From Loxodes magnus (taxonomy: Eukaryota > Ciliophora > Karyorelictea > Loxodida > Loxodidae), in assembly GCA_946699065.1 (NCBI GenBank), contig CAMPDV010000020.1, positions 1,364,001 to 1,428,000 of the forward strand: DNA of 64,000 nt. The letters run 5' to 3'. Position numbers and translations under genes: made by a program. Below are positions 11,491 through 23,670 of this stretch, one piece after another (within the stretch, counting starts at the first letter, position 1; every line of letters starts with the position of its first letter). Under the pieces are notes generated by a model. It was not told the DNA's origin and did not search any database. It was given only the letters and a program-made list of their open reading frames with translations.

Positions 11491-14400
11491 TCAACTAAAA
11501 TTAAAAAATTCAAATTATCCCTCGCTTTCCTAGTCTTTAAAGGATAAATCTGCTTTTTGCTGTTGATTTTCTCCTTCGCTCCAATCCTCGAAGTAGTTTT
11601 AAATATAGTCTATATTCAAGGGCTCATACTCCTTAAAGTTATAAACATCACTGTAATATTCCGCTTTATTTCTCTAATCCTGGCTATTGCTTTATGAGCA
11701 CTAGAAAAACGATTAATCAGCAGAACTTTGCATTTATAATTAATATCAATCTAGAATATCAACCCAAATACTTTATCTCATTATGTTTAATTAACAAGAA
11801 TTCATCTTTTCACATTCATTTTCAAATTCTTTCTTTTGCTTAGGCTGTACTACCTGTAAAGTCTAATATCTTGTATACTATCTATAATTTATTTAGAGAT
11901 GACTAATAGAATCCTAAAATACTTCATCTAGCAACAAAAAATCCTCTTCGCTGTTATCACTATCTGATACAACTTCAAATATATCTTTTTCTTTATCTTC
12001 TCTTGATAGATGATTAGCATTTATATCTTAACTTCCTTCTTATTTTTTGCTAGTAGTTTTATCCATTTTTTATTATTATATCTCAATACTACTTGATAGA
12101 TTCTCTTGCTTTGTACACTAATCTGAATTTATTTAGCTTTGCTTTTAGTTTAGCAAGTCTAATGTTCTGGATTTATTAGAGGATTTCTATTCTTCTATCA
12201 TTTAATTCTTATTGAAGGGTATTAAGTCAATATCGTAAAGTTTACACAACCATATAACTCTCTTTAGTTCCATTCCAATAATTTCAGCTGCATGTTCTAA
12301 GTTTCTGGCCTTCCTTAAAACACCTACAAGTTTGCTATAGTTGTTTTTATGTGTCTAGTCTTTAAGATCTTTTTATATCATTTTATAGTTTAAAAGCTTT
12401 CTTAAATGAAGAGTAACTTGAGACTCTTTAAGCTTAAGTTCATTTGCTATTTCTCTCACTCACTTTCCTGATTATATAGCCATTTTTATTTTTTCAAGCA
12501 GCTCTAACTTTTCCTATTGCAAAACATGCCTCTATGCAAATCTTTTTATAAAAGGAAACGAAATACCAGATTGCTGGAAATGCTTCAAATACTTCCTTAA
12601 AGTAGCATAATGCATTTGATATTCTTTAGCAACTGCTTTTATATTTCCCTTATGCTTTATTATAGATTCTTCAAGCTTAGTTAGATCTAAAAGATCATTC
12701 TTCTTACTTCTACTCCTTTTCTACTTTTGGGAATTATCTAACATTAAATCTTCTTCTTTATATTATTCAGATGCTTCATTCTTCTAAGAGTTATTATCCT
12801 AATTTTTCTTTTTTGTAGATTAATTTCTTTTTTGCTTTATTGATCCAGAATCGCTCCTTTAGACTTTAAGGAACTTATCTCCTATATTATTTTTGTTAAG
12901 TTGTATTAAATCTTAGTAGTCAAGCATAGTATCTGCATTATTTATGCTGGAAAATAAGTTTTCATCTTCAGATTCTGTTTCTGAAATCATTTCTTACTTT
13001 ATACTGATAGGAGTACTTTCCTAGTTTGTAAAATCACTTTTCTCAGTGCTTTATCTACTTTGATTTCTTTCATTTTCAATCTTCCAATCTTTCTCACTTT
13101 AACTCATAGATAATTAGTCCTCCTTTTAGCTAACATTAGCTTTTAATTAAATTAGATTTTGATCTTACTCTTAAATAAGTTCTTTTGACTAATTGGAATT
13201 TCCAGAATGTTACAATTAAAGCATGAATGACTAGTTTTGTTAAAGACTTTTAGTTTCTTCTTTCTCATTCTTTGTATTAGAATACTAAATCTCTTAATTT
13301 AAACTTTTGTATAACGACAAATTATCCAAAGTTTGGGTTATTTAGCTTTCCTTAATTTCAGTTTTCTTACTGGGAATTATGTTTTTATCCTATTATGAGT
13401 TTGATGATTCAAAGCTTTCTTATTCATCATTAGATGAGCTTTGCTTTTCTAGTTATCCTTCGCTTAAATAATTTTCATTTGTAGCTTATTTTGATGTTTC
13501 AGAACCTTTTGATATGCTTGCTTAGCTTTTTTGTTATATCATATAAGTGTAGCTCAAAGGTTATTAGTTGGACTATACTTAGTTCTATGACTATTCTTAT
13601 TCTTTTATTCTTAACTAATCAGATGATACTCAATCTGGCTACTTCAAGAGATCAAGTTCTTAATTTTATTCTTCCTCTTTAAGATATAATAGTTCTTGAA
13701 TTTTCTGCTTTTTTTCATTTTCGACTTCTGATAATTCGCTATTTGTGCATTACATAAACTATTTATTTGAACTTCTAGATGTGGATTTAGAGGTTATGTT
13801 CTGGTTATGAGGTTCTTTTTCATTTTAAGACTTGCTTTGTATAATTTCTATCTAAAAATCTTAGCTCTATTCATATACGCTATTTTCTTACTTACTGTTA
13901 GCCTTCTATATTTCAGTTGACTACTAAGATACATTGTTGTTATTAAATGCTTAGTTTTAAAGTCTTTACTCTATCTATTAAATTCTCTATGAAGATTTCT
14001 GATCTTTCTGTAAAGATCCAAGTTGAGTTTACTGCTGGTTATTTTTGATTAAATTAGTATTTTCTTGTGTTTATATTTATTCCTTTTGGCTGCTTTTATT
14101 TATACTATTTTAATTTGTCTGAACAGTAAGTTAAGATTTAGTAGACTAAGGCTATGAAGAGATCTACAAATTTCCTTAGTTCTTTTACTAGATCATTTGA
14201 TCAAGTGAGTCCTCAATTTACTTAGAAAATCATTGAGTCGCAAAAGCCATATCTTGTGGAAAGCCCCAATTGCTGATTAATCCTTCAATTCCATTTTGAC
14301 GAAGTTCAGATAAGATAATCATACGAAGCTTGATCAGAATATTGCAGTTTAATTCTAAATTCTATAGATTTGTCCTCAATTATTCGTTAGTCAAATTAAA

Positions 14401-14520
14401 AGCTCTACTTGCAATTTCATCTCCAAACAGGAGAGTAGTCAAAGCAGTCCTTTATTGGTCATTAAAATTTTAAGTTTCTGGTTTTATTTAATTTTTATTA
14501 TTTTAATTAAAACTTTGCAT
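11491..14520 (-). CDS. Large protein with three tandem helix-turn-helix modules
   Basis: A 1009-residue intronless ORF. Residues 1-600 and the last ~220 are Ser/Gln/Asn-rich and probably disordered. Between them lie three HTH-like modules. Residues about 613-660 resemble a psq/Fis-type HTH (GNIKAVAKEYQMHYATLRKY). Residues about 684-712 resemble a winged or ArsR-type helix pair (VREIANELKLKESQVTLHL). Residues about 734-762 form a third (LRKARNLEHAAEIIGMELKR). Basic KRSRSKK precedes the first. This suggests sequence-specific DNA binding in the nucleus, such as a transcription factor or a domesticated transposon protein; which one cannot be told. The start is ATG 14520 and the stop TGA 11491. 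In-frame TGA codes Trp in ATQWFSK and SGKWVRE. Confidence 0.85.
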
Positions 14521-14553
14521 TTTTTTTAAATCGAAAGCTATTTTTCGCTAATT

Positions 14554-14699
14554 AATTGCAAGGGTAAGTGATTATCTCTCTATTTAATTACTTTTTATTT
14601 AATTTCCTTTTTAATTTAATTTCATCTCAATTATTTAATTCAATATGCCTCTCACTATTTTCATTTCTCCCATCTCCTTTTATTTACTTCCTTGCAATT
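14554..14699. repeat. 10-bp inverted repeat pair
   Basis: AATTGCAAGG at 14554-14563 is the exact reverse complement of CCTTGCAATT at 14690-14699. The 126 bases between are pyrimidine-rich. It lies in the promoter side of the HTH gene. A match this short can arise by chance; no transposon or excision boundary is claimed. Confidence 0.4.
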
Positions 14700-14794
14700 C
14701 AAAAATAACAATCACATATTTTGCCATTTAAGATGAGAATTAAACTGAATTTTATAATTTAAATATGCTGATATTTATGATTGAGTAACATTCA

Positions 14795-15169
14795 TCACTT
14801 CTAATTCCGTTAAATAGGAAGTAAAATGTTGGAAGATTGTGACTTTTCATTTCTACAGAAAAATCTTTTGTTGGAAGAAATAGAAACTCTATTATTATGT
14901 CTCATTTTTTCCTAAGCGCTTGCTCTTATTGACTGATATTTTACAACTTAGTTCTTAAAAAACTCTAAATTTTGTCTCACTCTTTTTAATTTTAATCATT
15001 CTGCTACTTTTCATCTATGTTTTTGTATAAAATTAGACAAGGTATAACTCAAAATTTAGGTTATTGGCACTTATTCTGATGAATAAAGGTTAGAAGAGAA
15101 TTAAATAGAAAGTAGAGATTATTATAGTTCTTCATTTTCTTCTGACACTTTTATATTTATTAGATCCAT
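14795..15169 (-). CDS. Small hypothetical protein
   Basis: A 124-residue ORF from ATG 15169 to TGA 14795, no intron. The N-terminus is Ser/Glu-rich; the middle (about residues 55-80, HRWKVAEWLKLKRVRQNLEF) is a basic amphipathic helix; the C-terminus is Ser/Arg/Asn-rich. Both central tryptophans are TGA. No known domain is visible. It is upstream of, and on the same strand as, the HTH gene. A frame-coherent peptide also precedes it, so a longer 5' end is possible. The function is unknown. Confidence 0.5.
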
Positions 15170-15745
15170 TTATTTAATCCTCTTACCAGGTTGTCACTCT
15201 AAACCATGCTTATTCCTTTAATATCAGCTTTACTTTGATACGATATTTAAGTTAAGCTTATTGTCTTCATCTGAAGGATTACGCTTAGTAAAGTTTCATA
15301 TAAATGCAAGTTACTAACTACTCTCATTAAATATAATTGGTAAATAACTGAAATTACATATAATGTAAATTATCTTTTACAGTAAACTATAAATAGCCTT
15401 ATCAGTTAATTCTGAATTTCAAAGATTCTTAAATTTATACTCATGGAAATAATGCAGTTAGGAGTTTATTTTACTAGCATGATTTACATTTTTATTGCTT
15501 TTAATTAATTAATTTTACTTACGTACTTAAAGATACTATCTCGTTACTGTCTTAGTTTATAAATGACTTAAGATGCTAATAGTTTAGATTATAGAATACT
15601 TATCTCTAAATCATAGAAAATAAAGATAAGAATCTATTCAAATTGGTTAAGGAAATTAGAAGTTTAATCTACTCTTGAAAAGTTTTAGATCTTTATCAAC
15701 CCTCAATTTAGCATCAATTTAAGAATAATATCTAAGTGATTAATT

Positions 15746-16120
15746 ATGACTGATACTAGCTCTTATCAATACATAAGGCTTCTCTTTATACCAAAGCAAT
15801 ACAAATTATATCAAAGAATACAAGCAAATATTTAATTAGATAGATGGGATCCCTATTTCTTTTCTTAGAAGTTCAGTTGCTTAAGTTTGAAGATTGTTCT
15901 TTATAATTATATTAGTTTCTTAATCTTAATCAAAACTAAGACTAAAATACTTCTAAGCGTTCACCAAGATTCGATTTTTAAATTGAAAGACTTTAGTTAT
16001 GATCAGATGAAATTTAGCTTTGCTCAATTTTTCCTTTTTATGCTTTATGACAGATTTATCTTTATTTCTTCTTTGCCACTTTATTTTGATAAAAAATTGA
16101 ATAAAGTCTCAATATAGTGA
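15746..16120 (+). CDS. Small hypothetical protein
   Basis: A 124-residue ORF, ATG 15746 to TGA 16118-16120. It begins MTDTSSYQYIRLLFIPKQ, then has RWDPYFFSQK, two aromatic/aliphatic stretches (about residues 48-60 and 90-112) and a short basic end. These may be membrane or buried helices. It has no intron and few reassigned codons, and most of it stays open even under the standard code. Other frames here are also open, so strand and frame are less certain than for the large genes. The function is unknown. Confidence 0.45.
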
Positions 16121-18494
16121 TAAGTAGGAAAATAAAGGTTTGATAAATGTTATGCTTAATAAAGATAGCAATGCATGAATTTTATAGACTCTCTCTAAAG
16201 TAATAATTTAATCTATAACTACATAAGAGGATATTTATCAAAACTTTATATGCTTTTACTTAGCAAGTGTCATCTTATATACTGTTTATATTATATAATA
16301 TAAAATATATATTATAGAACTTGTAAAGAGAAACTAACTAAAATTAATAATTAGTACAAACTATTCTTTCCAAATAATAAAATAAGATAGTTATTTCTCC
16401 TTAATAGAACTAAAAATAGAATGGGTATTTATAGCCCTGATAATTTGCATTTAAGGATTTTCTAGCTTCTAGATATAGTTTTTACTTAAATAAATAGCTA
16501 AATTATCTAAGATCACCTTAATATAAAATTATATCCCTCAATATTTGCTTAGTATAGTTTATTCTCATCTTGTTATACTATAATATTAACTAAGCATTAT
16601 ATTATAAAGGATGCAAGGGAGTTGCTTCAAATTATAAATTGCATTAAAGTAAATATCACAAGAGATTATAGAAACTTATAGTTATTTCAGTACTTTTCTT
16701 TTAATTATCAATGTTATTAGATTTCATTATCATATGCTTTTAAGAAATGAGTATATCAGTTTTCTTATCATAGAGAAAGTTAGAAGCTAAGTTTATAGAA
16801 ATTAAAGATGTAACTGAAATAGTATTTATAGTAGACAGCAACTATTTTACTTAGTTATATAAGCCAAATTTTCTTTATATCCATTAAGCACATAAGCAAG
16901 AAAGTAAATGGAATTATCTAAAAGAACATATAAACCTTTCATACATTTTTAGCTTTTTAAGCTTTCTGTCTATATTAAGTGCATCACTTTTTTTAGTTAA
17001 AACAACATTAGAACTTTCAAATATTTTAACTAAGAACCTAAAGGCATATAATACATTATATAATATATCAAACCTATGCTTTGTTAATTTTCCTAAAGAT
17101 TAATGAATTAATAAGGAAATAAGGAATTAGTATAATAAAAGTAAGCAAATGCATACTTAATTATATTACTTCAATTCACAATACCTTCAAGATTAATATA
17201 GTCACTATCTGCTAAATGTGATTAAATTTTATCCCCTAATTCCTGATAAATTCATAATACTCACTATGAATGGCAATAAGTTGATTTTAAGATAAGAATC
17301 TTATAAATAAAAGGTAAAATTAAGATTAGATAAGTTGAAAGAATAGCTTTATTATAGATAATTAAGTACTACTATATAATAATTAAGTGATTAATCTATC
17401 TTTATTTATCATCAGTATGCTCTTAGTAGTTTACATTTATTGCTAAATCTTTAAGAATGTTAAGTTTTGTGTATTAGAACTTAATAAATATATTATAGTA
17501 CTTAAGACTGAATATTATATAGAATGAACTAATCTATGATATATGGATGGTTATTAAGTTTACTCTTAAGAGTAATCAAATTTATTATCTATAATTCTTT
17601 ATTGCTTAGTAGTAAAATTAAGCTTTCTAAATTAAAGGTAGCTATAGAGTAAAAATGACTTATAAAGCAATAGATCAGTATATATATTTTCTAAGTTTAT
17701 GATATGTCATTAAGCTGTATTATTAATTTAATCCTAATTAGACTTTCCGTCCTCTATTTATCATATTAAACACTAAGACTCAAATCTTATTAAATAAACC
17801 TTCTCTATAATTAAAGAGATTAATCCTTTTATTAGATTTACTAAACATAAGGTATTTAGAGAGCACTAAATACATAGTAGTATATAGTTATAGTTATATG
17901 TGTTCATTAATTCTAACTAAAAGATAAACTTAAAAGAAAAGCTATTGCTAGATAGTTATTTAGCCTAACTTAATAATATTCTATACTTAAAGCTTTTAAT
18001 AATTGCATTAAGTAACTACTCTTATTATATAAGGTTATTAGGCATGTATTAGTTCTTATCCAATATGGGTATTTTGTTATATATAGATATTTCATTTGCT
18101 TAAAGCTTTAAATCAGTATTGCTTCTATATTTGAGAATTGGTAATCTTTCTGGCTAGATGGGAGATTCTTATTAGCCTATCTTATTATAGAGAATGAAGT
18201 AAATGATTTATAAGATAGAAAGGAATGTAGCTGTTTCTGTAAGAAGCTAGCATCCTTATGCTAAATTAGCTTTTAGTTATAGGAATTAGTAATCAAGCAG
18301 TTATTAATGTAATCCAAGTAGCATCATATTAAATGTCTCATTTCCTTATCTCATAATACTTAATTTCTTTTCTTTCTAGAGTGCTAAAGAAGCATCACTA
18401 CTTATCTAATACACTATATAGCAATAAAGCACGGAAAGTAGGTATAAATAGAAGGAATTTGATTAATATAAATTACTTAAATTGAAAGCTAAAA
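16121..18494. other. Long AT-rich spacer without a called gene
   Basis: About 2.4 kb upstream of the TTLL gene. Composition is low-GC throughout, with no RNA gene or repeat family I can define. A TGA-free stretch from about 18030 to a TGA at 18460 gives a peptide of mixed composition, but it has no in-frame ATG and is not called. Confidence 0.5.
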
Positions 18495-21400
18495 ATGTCA
18501 ATTAGCACATGCAAAGATTTAATTTTAAATCTCCCTTCTAACAGTAATTATTATTTAAAAGAAACCTCTTAAAATAACCCTCAGATCGGATCTTATAACT
18601 CAACACCCAAAAGAGAGTAGATTAGTTAGCTGCCTAAGATTGTCTAAAATAAAAGAAATAAATATTCTGGACTTTCGCCAACTAAATAATCTAACAGGCA
18701 AAATTCTCTTTCTTTCTAGCAAAAAATATTGAATAGCTTGATAAGAATTAACCTAAATTAAAGAAAAAAGGCTAAGTTTGGAAATAGCTATTCTACTAAG
18801 GCAAAATATAAAACTTTATTTGATAATTCTTAGATTTATTTCAGGCATAATAATAAAGGAAGTCTTAAGCGTAAATTGTAAAAAAAGGTTAAAAGAACTG
18901 CTAATGAAATAAAGGAAAACTCTTTAGTAGATGTTGAAAAACCATCTTGAGAAGCTACTAAGCACTAGCTTTAATACTAATAAATAGCAACTCAAATTTA
19001 GTCCCAAAACTAATAGCTACAACAATTTAAGAAGATAACATAAAATAAAAGACAATTTTAGAACAGCAGCTTAGTTGAAAAGACCTAAGATATATAAAAT
19101 GCAAGTAATTTATCTTAAGGAAGTAAATTGAAGGAACTGCAATACTTTGAAAGCCTAATAGATATATAATCTTTAGATAATTGCTTTGATAAAGCAGATT
19201 ACAACTTAGTGAAGAAAGTAAATAAGTTTCCTTCAAATATAAATCTGAATAATAACAAATAAATAGGATAAAATCTATCTATGACCTTAACTTTACCTTA
19301 ATCTCATAAGAAGTTTTGCATAGAAAAGACAGTGCATTTAAAACTAAAGCATGATAAATTTCATAAGCATGATAGGAATATTAGAAGGTAGATCAATTTA
19401 AATGGTAGAAAAGATGAAGAATACATTGATCAGAGAAATTCAGGCTATAGTAGTGTAATGAGAGATACTGAAAATTTAAGAGGTAGACAAGAGATTAAAA
19501 CTGAGGATTAGAAGTATCTTAAAAAAGCACCGAAAGAAGATTTTATTATGTTAAATGATTTGAAGCATTCAAGAACTCCTGATTTTAGTACTGTTTAGAG
19601 TGAAAGTTTCGAGTAAGCATTATAAGTTATAAAATATAATCCTGAGGAGAGACCATATAAAAATATGATGAATGGATCTAAAATGTAAATCTTCCAAAGT
19701 CTAACTAATAAGAATGGAGTATAAAATAGCAGTGATATGTTGTCTAGTAAAAGTAAGTACCAAGAGTAGAAGATTGTTCTTCAGAAGCTTAAATAGAAGT
19801 TAAAGAAGAAAATGCTTAATTCTAATTAATAAAAAAGCATTGAGAAGGAGTCTTAAATTGAATATATTAGAAAGCTAAAGCTAATGATAGAAAAGGCCTC
19901 TCTTAGGTAAGCTGCTAAATAAGACAAGTAATTTTTATGCGATTTAAAAGAATACATTCAATTTAATCTCAGTGACTGAATCTAATAATGCAATGGGATT
20001 TATATGAGTATTGATTAAGAGAACTAAAGTTAATAGATATAATACAAGTTTTATGTAGGGAAAGGAAATAATCATGGTTTAGTTAAAAGGATAATAAAGT
20101 AAAGATGATGGTGACAAATAGAATCAGACTATGAATCACCTGAAATTAATTTTATCTGAACATAATGAAGTGAAAAGTAAATATTTCAAGATATGAAGAC
20201 TTTCAATAATCAAAACTAGAATTACACTGATTTGATGATGATTAAGTAGTTTAAGAAGAAAAATTATTAGAAATTCAAATGAATTCCAAAAGAGGAAATT
20301 TAGAAAGAGCTTATATATTGTGGAGTTAATTTAATTAGTAATAGTCAGCATATGCTGTAGGATAAAAATATTTCAATTTTAAGTCCAAAGTAAACTAAGC
20401 TCTATAATAAGCTGGAACGTAATCTACATTTAGCAAATAAAAAAGCTCTCTTTTTGAATCTTAAATAGTACTACTCAGTCACAGGTTAAAATGTATTCGA
20501 TTTTATTCCTCTAACATTCCATATAAAATATGGTTATTAAGATGAAGAATTTAAGAACTTTGAAAGAGAGTTTCTTAGAAGGTATAATAAAATTGTAGAA
20601 GAAAATAAAGTAGCCTAGATAGAGTAAAGAAAACCTAGTCCTGAGAATTAAAATACTTGAATCATAAAGCCTGGAGAAAATTCGAATAGAGGATAAGGTA
20701 TTACAGTTTCGAAGGATTTGCGTGAGATAAGAGCAATAGTAAATAGAATGACTTATTCTAGAAACGGCAAAAGACATACATGAATTATATAAGAATATAA
20801 GGAAAAACCTTTTCTTATACATAAAAGGAAATTTGATATAAGAGTATATTGCTTAGTCACTAGCATCAATGGAAATATTATGGCATATTTTTATAAGGAT
20901 GGATATTTACGTACCACATCTAAACACTTCACTTTGAAAAATTTAGATTTTACTATACATCTTACTAACGATGCTGTTCAAAAAAAAGAAGAAGATTATG
21001 GAAAATTCGAGTTAGGAAATAAATTATCATATGGTGATTTTAACAGATACATAGAATCTCATCATAGTGATAAAGGGCTCAACTTTGAAACTCATGTCAT
21101 TCCACAAATCTAATCCCTTGTTAGGGACTCTATAAGATCTGTCTACTTAAAACTAGATCCAAAACGCAGACTTCATTGCTTTGAGATACTGGGTTATGAT
21201 TTTTTACTTGATGAATAGTTTAAAGTATGATTAATTGAAGTAAACACCAATCCTTGTCTAGAATTATCAGCTCCTCATTTAAATAGAATAATCCCTGCTA
21301 TGCTAGATAACGCTTTTAGGTATTTTTTTATATTTAGAATAGTTTTAGATTCTATCTTTATTCCACCTCCATTAGAGCCTAAAAAACATCTCTAGGGATA

Positions 21401-21710
21401 ATTCCTTCCTGAAAATAAATTTTCTTTAATTTTTAATTAAAAGAAGGAAGAAGCTAACAACCCTGAATTTTTCAAGAAGCAGCAGATTTCACAGCAAAAA
21501 CCTTTAGAAGGTTTATCAGATTCGGAGATTGAAGATGACGAAAATGAAGAAGACGAATTTCAGGATAATCAGCAAGAGGATGAAGACGAAATTTTAAAAA
21601 ATAAGGAATAAATCATAGAGAAAGAAGATGAAGAAGAAGATGAAGATGAAGAAGAAGAGAACTTATGCACTACAGAAAATAAATATTACTCTTAGGAAGA
21701 AGGAGAATGA
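18495..21710 (+). CDS. Tubulin tyrosine ligase-like (TTLL) enzyme
   Basis: A 1071-residue intronless protein. Residues 1-510 are Ser/Asn/Lys/Gln-rich and probably disordered. Residues about 515-960 form a TTLL ATP-grasp ligase, which adds glutamate or glycine chains to tubulin. The motifs appear in family order: FYVGKGNNHGLVKR, a WWW triplet, NFIWTQ, TWIIKPGENSNRGQGI, HTWIIQEYKEKP, KRKFDIRVYCLV, YLRTTSKHF, IHLTND, and KVWLIEVNTNPCLE with the ATP/Mg residues. The tail (about 1015-1071) is an Asp/Glu-rich repeat. TGA codes Trp inside WTQ, TWIIKPG, TWIIQ and VWLIEVN, positions where the family has Trp. The stop is TGA 21708. Family is certain; glutamylase or glycylase type is not resolved. Confidence 0.97.
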
Positions 21711-21869
21711 TTTAATTTTCAATATTTCACTTTACATTAGTTGATTCTATTTACTACTCAACTTAAATAATCTCGTCTATAACTTAATATGATATAATGA
21801 TATGAATATTTAATAAGATTTATATATATTTTTTCTATAAATTTTGGGTAAAAAATTTGAATATTTTTA

Positions 21870-22103
21870 ATGCAAAATTATTGTAGAAGAGATAAGTAGA
21901 GTATTATTAATTTAGATGCTGAAAGGTTTTAATTGGAAAGCCTTATTTAAAATATAGATAGAAAATAGTTTTTTATTTGAACAAGTAAAGTAAGGAATTT
22001 GGAAGCGTTGAATTGGTTTTACATTTTAGATGATTAGTTTAATAATGTTAATTAAATATGGCTTAAACGTTTGATATAAAGAATAGCTTTAAGTTTGAAA
22101 TGA
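21870..22103 (+). CDS. Small hypothetical protein
   Basis: A 77-residue ORF, ATG 21870 to TGA 22101-22103, ending 9 bp before the stop of the convergent kinase gene. It has a basic start (MQNYCRRDK) and helix-like segments (AERFQLESLIQNI; NVNQIWLKRLIQRIAL). The composition is only slightly above background and no motif is recognised, so it may be a chance ORF. Confidence 0.35.
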
Positions 22104-22112
22104 AAGTTACTA

Positions 22113-23582
22113 TCAGGCAACGGTAGTTCTATCGATCATCTCTTGAACTTCATCCGAAGATATAACTTTCTTGATGATTTGTTGGTATGTATACTAATTT
22201 CCGCTTTCCTTTATTATATCTATTAGGAATAGGTCACCATCTGTATGATAAAGTTTAAATTGAATAGAAACGTCATTTCCATCTTCTTTAAAACTAGCTT
22301 TAATTTTATATTCTTGCTCAAGAATATCATAATTTAATGCGTTCTTTCCAAGCCATGAGTCTAGTTCTGCAACGATTTCTTCAGGTGAAATTGTTGTAAG
22401 GAACTAGGAAAATTTGAGAGGAGCTTTAGCGTAGTACGGAATTCTAACTTCAAGTGAATTTTCTCCTCCTGATTTGTATACCAAGCTTGTTTGAAGAGCT
22501 CTTGATTATGACATTCCTGTTTAATTTTTGAACTAATTTGGATTTCTAATGACTCCCTACTTTTATCTTTCTGCTTCTTTTAGTAACCTCATTCCCTCTT
22601 ACTCTCCTTTAACTTGCAATAGCTTTTACTAGAAGTCATTAGTTATATCAAAGGATGTTGCAACTTGGCCGTTTATCCATGGATGAGTCATAATTCGTTC
22701 ATATGTAAGTCTGTCATTAGGATCATATGCAAGCATTTTATTCATAAGGTCTATAAAATCAGGCTCAATATTTTTTCCACTTTGTTTTCTTTACATCTCG
22801 TTATGCTTTTACCAATATCCCTAATTATCAATATTGAATTTTTTATACCATGGATCTGTTTTAGAAGGCTAGAAGAATGGTGGTCTACCTGTAACCATAA
22901 TGAATAATATCATTCCGCATGCAAACAAATCAACACTTGTACCATTGTAAGCTTTTCCTTCATGAATTTCAGGGGCCATATATTCGGGTGTTCCAATTTA
23001 CGAATAAAGCAATTCATTTCCCGTTCTTCCAGCAGAGTAGGTTGCAAGTCCAAAATCGCAAATCTTCAAATTTGCATTTACATCGAAGAGGATGTTTTCA
23101 GGTTTTAGATCTCTATGTGAAAATCCTCTTTAATGAATTTCATTTACAGCTCCAATCATTTAGCAAAAGTATGCACGAGCGATGGCGCTACTAAATGGTC
23201 CAGTTTACATGAGGTAGTCTATCATAACACCACCTTCAGCCAATTCCATGATTATGTATTATACTTTCTTAGTTTTGTTTCTTTCAGTACGATAAGTTCC
23301 ATTAGCATTAGTACTGATCACTCTTATAATGCAAGGATGTTCTATCTTTTACATAATCGAAACTTCATTTTCTTACATCTCTTTAAAAGCTTTAATTGAT
23401 TAAGGATCCGAACCATGGAATATTTTTGCCGCATATCTTTGACCAGAGTCATCTTCAACCAGTTTAACTTTACCATAAGCTCCTTTGCCTAGAGTCTATT
23501 AAACCCAGTAATTATCCAATTGAGCTCTTGGATATTGCATAAAAACAGGGTCTATATTCTGAAAAGCCTATGATCTCATCAT
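22113..23582 (-). CDS. Serine/threonine protein kinase, CAMK-like
   Basis: A 489-residue protein kinase. The catalytic domain (about residues 26-305) has all core motifs: glycine loop GKGAYGKV, the VAIK-type lysine in [19 protein letters not shown], and MAPE with GTPEYMAPE before it. The closing HPWINGQ marks the end of the domain. The last ~170 residues include a region (about 385-489) that resembles the small KA1-type C-terminal domains of AMPK/MARK-like kinases, but this is weak. There is no intron and no membrane segment. Two ATGs stand at 23582 and 23579; the first is used. It diverges from the CCP5 gene across 88 bp. The substrate is unknown. Confidence 0.95.
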
Positions 23583-23670
23583 TTTTGTTTTAAAAAGAGA
23601 AAAAAGTTTCTAAGTTGAAGGCAATTAGGGTAATTAATTAAAATTAATCTATTGCATTTAATAGTTTAGA
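23583..23670. promoter_or_regulatory. Short divergent promoter region
   Basis: Only 88 bases separate the start codons of the kinase (-) and CCP5 (+). Both promoters and 5' leaders must lie in or overlap this space. It is AT-rich; no named element is recognised. Confidence 0.5.

Noticed and set aside
18030-18462. TGA-free plus-strand stretch just before the TTLL gene
   Set aside because: There is no in-frame ATG and no motif, and the composition is near background.
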